Shown: piece after piece, positions 57,616-64,000 of the stretch
Numbering within the stretch: position 1 is the first letter of the stretch
How the letters are laid out: each line of letters starts with the position of its first letter
Origin: Plantago major
Taxonomy: Eukaryota > Streptophyta > Magnoliopsida > Lamiales > Plantaginaceae
Length of the DNA stretch: 64,000 nt
Assembly (NCBI GenBank): GCA_026545765.1
Contig: CM048839.1
Coordinates: 89,294,414-89,358,413, forward strand
Reading direction: 5' to 3'
Notes under the pieces: generated by a model
Database searches by the model: none
What the model was told of the DNA's origin: nothing
The model's input: the letters and a program-made list of their open reading frames with translations, nothing else
Translations under genes and position numbers: made by a program

Positions 57616-58282
57616 CACGTGATTTGTACGCGCCAGTTCGCGCTCTCCCTTGCTCCCAGTTCGCAGCCGGCGTCCGAATCTCCTCCTAATTCTCCGCTCA
57701 CGCCGCTCTTACCTGGTCTGACCGCATAACCCAATTCGACCAGTGTATGGTCCGACCGATAGCGCTGGTTGTTCTTCTCCAGCTTCCCCTTAGGGTTTCG
57801 GCTGCCATTGGAGCTCCAATTCTTCTTCTTCATTCGTTTCACCAAATTGGCTCATCTTCTTCCCTCCCTGCAGCCCTTCAACCTCGTTCTCCACCATGAT
57901 CCCCTTGATTCTTCCAATTTTGACCCAAATTCCATCAACAAATTGGGTTTCACTTCCTCCCCCCAAGCAATGTTCCAAACCCGATCTCTCTGCCCTTCTC
58001 CTGCCTTCGTTCCACCAGTGGTCGTACCAGTGTCCTTCCTCCGCCATCCCTAGCACGTTGGTCAGCCACGCGGAATCCGATGATAGCCTTGATTGTTCCG
58101 ACCATCGACTCCATCTGATCCAACTTCTCCCTCTTCGTCTCCGATGAGTTGCGCAGTGGATTTGTGATGGAACATTGTGTTCTGCCGGTCCATCACGACT
58201 TAATCAAAGTGGCTAGAGTTCGTCTAGCAAGCTTAGCCCGATGGAATGTCTTTATTTTGGTATTTCTTTTATTATTCTTTTG
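57616..58282 (+). other. C-rich, gene-like segment of unknown identity
   Basis: 57620-58150 is C- and T-rich with long overlapping open frames on both strands (for example 57769-58053 +, 57896-58147 + and 57790-58056 -). It looks like the 5' part of a plant gene (leader or serine/proline-rich N-terminus), but no family is recognised and no start is favoured. The LTR element abuts its left side. The following 58150-58282 is ordinary A+T-rich sequence. Confidence 0.35.
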
Positions 58283-58927
58283 AGCCAGAAATATAGGGGA
58301 AGAAGGCAATTGATTCTATCTAGGTGATAAAACAAGTAGATCTCTTAGGATCTTTTATTTTATTCTCGCATGTTTTTTCCTTATTTTATTTCCTTTGGAA
58401 CTCTGGAGTGTCTGAAATACTTTGTCAGATAGAGAGTATAAATGCTTAACCCTAATTACTCTAATTTATGACAAAAGATATTTCCGCCAAAACCGAAGTG
58501 TGTGCACCAGCTAAGCTACCACTTAGTTTTGAAAATACCCTAATCTTAGGTGAATCTGTGCCAAGAACCCTTGGAGGCGTCCAAATCCGGACGAATCACT
58601 CGATAATTCGTGCAACGAATTACTGATTGATTCACCCGAATTTCAGCGCCTCCAAAGAGATCTTGACACGATTTCACCTAGAACTAGGATATTTGCACAG
58701 CTAAACGGTAGCTTAATCGATTCGCGAACGAATTCGGTGGAGATATCTATTGTCATAAATCATAAGTGATTAGTGTTAAGCCCTAATGGTCCTATTTATA
58801 CAAGCTACCTGACAAGTATTTAAGTAGTCCAGAACTCTAATGGAAATAAAATAAAGAAGAAGATATGCAGGATTAATATAGAAGATCCTGCCTTAAGCAA
58901 TTGACTTCTTCATCTATATCTCTGGCT
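58283..58927. repeat. Long imperfect inverted repeat (hairpin), 645 bp
   Basis: The two halves pair end to end around a centre near 58610. Left-arm landmarks and their inverted partners are AGCCAGAAATATAG / AGCCAGAGATATAG, GGATCTT, TTATTTTATTTCC, TTTATGACAAAAGATAT / TTTATGACAATAGATAT, TAAGCTACC, CCTAATCTTAGGTGAA / CCTAGTTCTAGGTGAA, and TTTGGAGGCG with CGAATCA-T near the tip. Arms are about 320 bp and by eye 70-75% identical. No open frame is conserved. It could be a foldback transposon or a hairpin RNA locus. Confidence 0.88.
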
Positions 58928-58993
58928 TAACTACCTAATTTATTAAATAATATCAAAATAGGATATTTCACCGTGTTGGACTTGATAGGTGTA

Positions 58994-59575
58994 GGCTCTG
59001 TTTAGCAAAACTAGCTGGAAAGCTAGCTCGTAGCTGGAAAGCTAGCTGGTTAGCTAGCTGTTTTTAAATGTAGGTGTTTAGCAAATTAGCTGAAAAGCAG
59101 CTGGTATTTTGTAAAATGACATAAAAGGGCATTACTCTTATTTTTCTTGTCTTTAACCTTTCTTATCGTATTATTAGTCTATAGTTTCTTAAATAATAAT
59201 ATATCATATTTTGTCCAATAATTATAATATATATATTTAATGTACTTTACATCGCCACTTTAATAATATCATCAAAATTATCAGAAGTTGAAAGAAATAA
59301 TCGTTGAGCATTTTAACTTAGTAATGAAAAAAATCAGTATTTGATGTGTACTACATGTATGCATTTTAAAGAGGTGCAGATACATTAATCCTTATTTTCT
59401 TTATTCTAATTTAGGTTAATATAGGTTAGGGATATTTTCGGAATGAAAAAGATAAGAAGCTCCTTCTTTAAAAAAAAAGGTACATTGACTAGCTTCTTTT
59501 TCCAAAATGGCTAAAGAAGGCTGTTCAATGAATTCTTTTTATTAGTCGATAATTAATAAAAGTTTCGTGAATTTG
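58994..59575. mobile_element. PIF/Harbinger-like element, right end lost
   Basis: It starts GGCTCTGTTTAGCAAAACTA and shares with 61584-62333 the AGCTAGCTGG-rich subterminal block, the GTAAAATGACATAAAAGGGC stretch, ACTTTACATCGCCACTTTAA, and GATATTTTCGGAATGAAAAA. The right terminus present in the other copy is missing. Confidence 0.75.
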
Positions 59576-60311
59576 GAAAGTAGTGATAAATGAGTACTCT
59601 AACCATTTTAGTTTATTCTTGATTGACCGGTAAAATGCAAGGTTCCATCAGTTTCACACATGGCAATCTTTACAAGTCTGCAACACACATGAATGAATAG
59701 CAAATTCCTCAACAAACCATATATTCAACATTATGATCGATGCAGTGGCATAGACTCGCTCGTAATAATTTGATCCATAAACATGGACATGTAACTTGTA
59801 GTGAAACACTTTCGAACAATTCATAAGCATAATCACATAACGCAATTTTACACATATATGAGTAGCACAAAGTCTTGAAAGATGCGTGTATTAGTGAGAG
59901 ACCTGAAAGACGGATTGATATTCTTTAAGTATATGTGTAATGTTTTAAACAATATTAATTATATTTTATGAGAGTATTTTATATTATTTTTTATGTAATG
60001 TATATTACCGATATTCTTAATTAAACTTGTGATGTTTTCAGCTGTAACTGTAATGTTAGTCCTATCTTTTTTGGTCTTTCTATAACACCGTATATCCAAA
60101 GTATTACTCGAGTATAGAGCCACTTGCCTGGAAAAAATAGATGACTGATCACTACTCGAGGACGGCTTCTTCGTGGTGCCACGTTTTTTTTTTGTTTTCA
60201 ACATCCAGAAAACTAAGGTTTTATACAGTCTATAATAATGGCATAGCGCAATTACCCCACAACCATACTTTCACATGTCCATTCCGCAAAATTTCATACA
60301 TCACTAAAAGA

Positions 60312-60348
<37 letters not shown>

Positions 60349-60530
60349 TCATACATTTACATAAATTACACATTTCACACCAAAAGTACACATTTTTACC
60401 ACATTTTCATGTTTTATTATTTATTTTTAATTTTTTGCCTGAAACCACACGTCAACACTGATATTCGAAATTCTCCAGGGGAATGGAGTAATAATATAAA
60501 CCCAGAAAATAAAATCTATATCCACTTGCA
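59576..60530. other. Intergenic, with a dispersed repeat and an AAT microsatellite
   Basis: 59884-60085 is the sister of the dispersed repeat at 7560-7760. An (AAT)n run of about 11 units lies at 60312-60346. No gene is seen. The 3' end of the TGA transcript should fall at its right edge. Confidence 0.5.
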
Positions 60531-60951
60531 GTTAGATGTAACAGGAAATTGCAGGGCAAGAAATGGTAAGAAGTAACAAGCAGCATAAATCTGATTCAAG
60601 CCATGATCCAAATACAATACTAGTTACTTCCTAAACTAGTGGATTCACAACAATGAGATAAGTAACAATTAACAATCAGCAAAACTGTTCTGCTTATATT
60701 GATAATTAAGCTACACTGAACCAATAACTTACAAACTAACTTTAACAACCTATAAAATTATACAACATTGAGGATTATACAAACATTCGGTAATGAAGGA
60801 CGCTGAACCAAAGTGCAGAAATACCTCCCTGCCACCTAGGTTGCTTCGTCCCAACTTTAAAGGTCAACAAACTCGTTTGATTGTGTCAAATATTGCAATA
60901 TTCATACTTCTTTATCCAACCAATCACTACAATCAAGTGAAAGATGTTATG

Positions 60952-63045
60952 CTATTCTCTTGGGCGGGCAAGCCACAATGAGCTAAGTGCTCGAAGCCGA
61001 GAGAAATAGTCACTGATCGCAAGGACAGCTCGGGCTGATTGCCTAGTTGTTAGAATACGGTGCATTTGTTGAAGGGTCTGCTGACGTAAGTTATCCGCCT
61101 GCAATTAACATATTAGATTCTCAAGACTGCATCACAATGCAACTTGTGCTCCACACATTCAAGTATGCATTTTTGTAAGCTAACTCACTTAGCAGGTATG
61201 CAATAGCTTAGTTCATGCAATGAAGACACAGGCTCTTTCCATTTTCAAGCACTTTCTTTATCACTCAGAATCTTCAGAAAAGGTCACTTTTCATCTTCTC
61301 AACTGTTTTCTCACGCTTGTCGAGTCAAAATAAGCTCCAACTATTTACAGTTTTGCCATCACCCGATTCTTTAACTCGTAAAGATTTAGCACTAATAACA
61401 TGAGTTTTTTTTTTTTTTAAAAGCAAACACAACAAGCTATATTAGGTACTTATATTGAAGGATTACAGCAGATATGACCCTTGCTTAGAGACTAAGCTAG
61501 GAGTCACGGTGTTCAGATCATTACTTTACATATTAAGCCACTCCAAGCACACATCCCAAACTAACAATCTAGATCTATACTAAGGCTCTGTTTAGCAAAA
61601 CTAGCTGAAAAGCTAGCTGGTAAGCGAGCTAGCCACTAGTTGGTAGCTGGTTAGGTAGCTGATAAGCTAGCTGATTAGGGAGCTGGTAGCTGGCTGATTT
61701 TAAATGTAGGTGAGTAGCAAATTAGCTGATAAGCTAGCTGGTATTTTGTAAAATGACATAAAAGGGCATTACTCTTATTTTTATTTTCTTTAACCTTTCT
61801 CATCGTATTATTAGTCTATAGTTTTTTAAATAATAGTACATCACATTTTGTCCAATTATTCTAATATATATTCAATGTACTTTACATCGCCACTTTAATA
61901 ACATCATCAAAATTATATTATCAGAAGTTGAAAGAAATATTCGTTGAGCATTTTAATTTAATAATGAAAAAAATCAGTAATTGACGTATACTACATGTAT
62001 GCATTTTAAAGAGATGCGGATGCATTAATCCTTATGCCAGTTGCAACCAAGTACACAAAATGTATAAAAGGGGATCCAACAATATAAAATATAAGTCGAG
62101 AATAATAAATAATATAAACGGGTAGTTTTTCCTTCTTTTTTTTTTTCTAATTTAGGTCAGGGATATTTTCGGAATGAAAAAGATAAGGAGCTTCTTTTTT
62201 AAAAAAAGCTAACTTGGGTAGCTTCTTAACCAGCTAGCTGATTTAAGAAGTTGTGCGTTCACGTAATGAGCTTTTTATTAGTCAATCGTCAAGAAAAGCT
62301 CATGGGGCTGAAAAGCTACTGGTAAACAGAACCTAATAGCATGAGTTGGCTACTAATACTATTACGAAGAGGAATAAATAATAACCGATCTGCTTGGCCA
62401 TTAAACTAATTTACAGTGTCTCACTAGTTGGGACCCTCTACAGTCCAATTTCATCCCCATTTCTAAATCACACAAAATTCCGAAGAAACTATTCCTTTTT
62501 TGATGTTCTATAAAATGGACATCATTATCCAAGAGATATTTATATATATGCCCCATATATTATTGAGGGTCACTATCAGCAACCAATCAACCATTTCAAG
62601 GTCGACCCACTACCTAATAATGACAAGTGCCTTGTGACATATCAAAGACAGAGATAGGGCCCGGAGGAAAGACAACAGATTACTTAATTGGGTATTTTCA
62701 CACGGTTATTTTAGGCCTCGTAACCCACCCCGCGCATGCTCATATGATTTTAGAAACTAAATGGAACATTTGGTTTGGGAGGTCCAAGAAGAAGATTACC
62801 TGACGAATGAACCCCTCAAGAGTTCCCAACTTCCCCATAGCCATTGCCATTTGACCCATGTAATTGGCAACATTCCCAGATGAACCTGATGGACCAAGAG
62901 AACCAGCTAATGTCTCAGCCAGGGATTGCTGCAATGCTTCCATTCCCTGGGACAAGGCATCTTCTGCCTGCTGGGATGACTGTTGCAAATTATTGATGGC
63001 CAATAACTGCTGATCAGTCAATGGCTCTAACTGATTTATAAGAAG
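60952..63045 (-). CDS. TGA2/5/6-class bZIP factor, last two exons (partial)
   Basis: Minus-strand exons 63045-62800 and 61098-60952 join in frame (CAG/GTAATC donor, TTGCAG/GCG acceptor). The first encodes LLINQLEPLTDQQLLAINNL, QQSSQQAEDALSQGMEALQQ, SLAETLAG, GNVANYMGQMAMAMGKLGTL and EGFIRQ. The second encodes ADNLRQQTLQQMHRILTTRQ, SARAVLAISDYFSRLRALSS and LWLARPRE, then a stop. This is the C-terminal DOG1/seed-dormancy-control domain of clade II TGA factors, which bind TGACG elements as dimers and recruit NPR1 in salicylate signalling and detoxification genes. The bZIP and N-terminal half lie beyond the right edge; the exon before 63045 is not in the window, so that intron exceeds 0.95 kb. 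The visible frame is intact. Confidence 0.93.
61584..62333. mobile_element. PIF/Harbinger-like MITE in a TGA intron
   Basis: The ends are GGCTCTGTTTAGC and, inverted, GGTTCTGTTTACC. TAA flanks both sides (61581-61583 and 62334-62336). Each subterminal region is rich in AGCTAGCTGG / AGCTGGTAGC words. It is 750 bp, with no transposase. It is the more complete of two copies in the window. Confidence 0.82.
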
Positions 63046-64000
63046 CTGCAAGCAGAAGTATCAATATGTAAAAAAACTGATCATATATAATGGACAGTCA
63101 CCAAACGAAGAAACCTCAAACATCATCAAAGAAAACACTCTGAATACATAAGACATGCAGAGAAAGATGCCAACTACAAAGCCGAACTATGTCCTCAAGA
63201 AAAGGAACGCCAATGAATATGATATGCTTATAAATGCAACCTTAGATTTATCCAGGGTTGGCAAAAATAACAAGATAGGCTATTCTCACAGGTAAACATC
63301 TGAAATTGCTTTGTACATATAACAGAACCATGGGCTCAAAGAAATTTCTTCACGTCATATAGATGCTATTAACCAAGAAGAATAAAATTTTAATATAAAG
63401 GAGATTCAATAGTGCATCATATGCCCTTCTTAAGCTTAGTTACATCATTGAAAGCTACATATACATAAATAAAATAATTATCTACAGAGGAGGGGTGGGG
63501 GGTGCATTGTTATGTGGAAATATTTTGGCACCTGGATCAATCCTTTACTGCATCAAGCTAGATTATGGTTGATGAACTCGAGTGGAGGTGATCATCAGAA
63601 GCTGAATTTACCTATATCTATCTTATCATTGGAATATCCTAGGATCTCAAAGTTGATAAATTAATCAGTACTTGCCATGGGTATGGATAAAATCTTCTTA
63701 AAGAAGGTCAAGCTTGATGGGTTTTCAGAAGAATGGAATCAGAGGAGTGGATAGTTATCTGTAACTTGCAAGTTTTTGATAACTTGTAAGAAGATGAAAA
63801 GTTTGCAGCATATCTGTCTTGCATGCCACATTACAGCATTATCTCTTTACAGTCGATGGAAGTGCGTGTATATGCTTTGAAGTTTGAAAGTGCATGTCAT
63901 GGCTGATCCTGGGACGAACTGCAAAACAGATGCCATCTAGCTCAAAGAAGGTCATTCTCTCATTACGACTTGAAAGATAAGGCAAAGGACATGGCCTTTA
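63046..64000 (-). other. TGA gene intron sequence to window edge
   Basis: No exon matching the upstream TGA region (bZIP, or the GFRSSELLK block expected just before LLINQLEPL) is seen on the minus strand. The sequence is therefore read as intron. Nothing else is recognised. Confidence 0.5.

Overview
This is nuclear DNA of a flowering plant, almost certainly a eudicot. It is A+T-rich, its genes have GT-AG introns, and it carries typical plant transposon families (Helitron, CACTA, hAT, PIF/Harbinger, Emigrant-type, Stowaway-type, LTR elements). Four host genes or gene parts are recognised: the RNase P/MRP subunit POP5 (+ strand, 3 coding exons, intact), a single-exon F-box gene of the At5g07610-like type (- strand, intact), the C-terminal two exons of a TGA2/5/6-class bZIP factor (- strand, running off the right edge), and a three-exon F-box/At2g35280-like gene (+ strand, open throughout) beside a Helitron. 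A lone last exon of a pectate lyase is a gene relic. I cannot name the species.

Layout. 1-6.8 kb: the 3' part of a large LTR retrotransposon (accessory coding region, polypurine tract, 1.66-kb LTR). 6.8-8.2 kb: intergenic with MITEs. 8.25-11.5 kb: POP5, with a hAT MITE in its last intron. 12.1-13.0 kb: Emigrant/pogo-like element. 14.2-15.5 kb: PIF/Harbinger-like element. 15.5-28.3 kb: a block bracketed by a perfect 68-bp direct repeat; it holds two tandem-repeat regions, the intact F-box-like gene, and a Helitron with zinc finger, HUH Rep and PIF1-type helicase regions ending in a hairpin plus CTAG. 29.4-30.4 kb: a terminal-inverted-repeat element packed with a CCATGG-centred palindrome. 31.1-36.6 kb: a scrambled second Helitron with the same 3' end, itself carrying a Stowaway-type MITE and a 0.9-kb TIR element. 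38.5-39.6 kb: F-box gene. 39.7-45.6 kb: degenerate repeats and the pectate lyase relic. 45.7-57.6 kb: a small gag-only LTR element whose 3' LTR is split by a 7.4-kb CACTA transposon. 57.6-60.4 kb: an unidentified C-rich segment, a 645-bp long inverted repeat and a truncated PIF-like copy. 60.5-64 kb: the TGA gene, with a fuller copy of the same PIF-like element in an intron.

How it works together. The host genes are independent single genes, not an operon-like group: POP5 serves tRNA and rRNA processing, the F-box proteins are candidate SCF substrate receptors, and the TGA factor is a salicylate/stress transcription regulator. Most of the window is layered mobile DNA. Several insertions can be ordered in time because target-site duplications or uninterrupted copies are visible. 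The most unusual signals are the 68-bp duplication abutting the Helitron terminus, the intact gene inside that block, the long hairpin at 58.3-58.9 kb, and a 19-bp word shared by an LTR element and a minisatellite within the CACTA.
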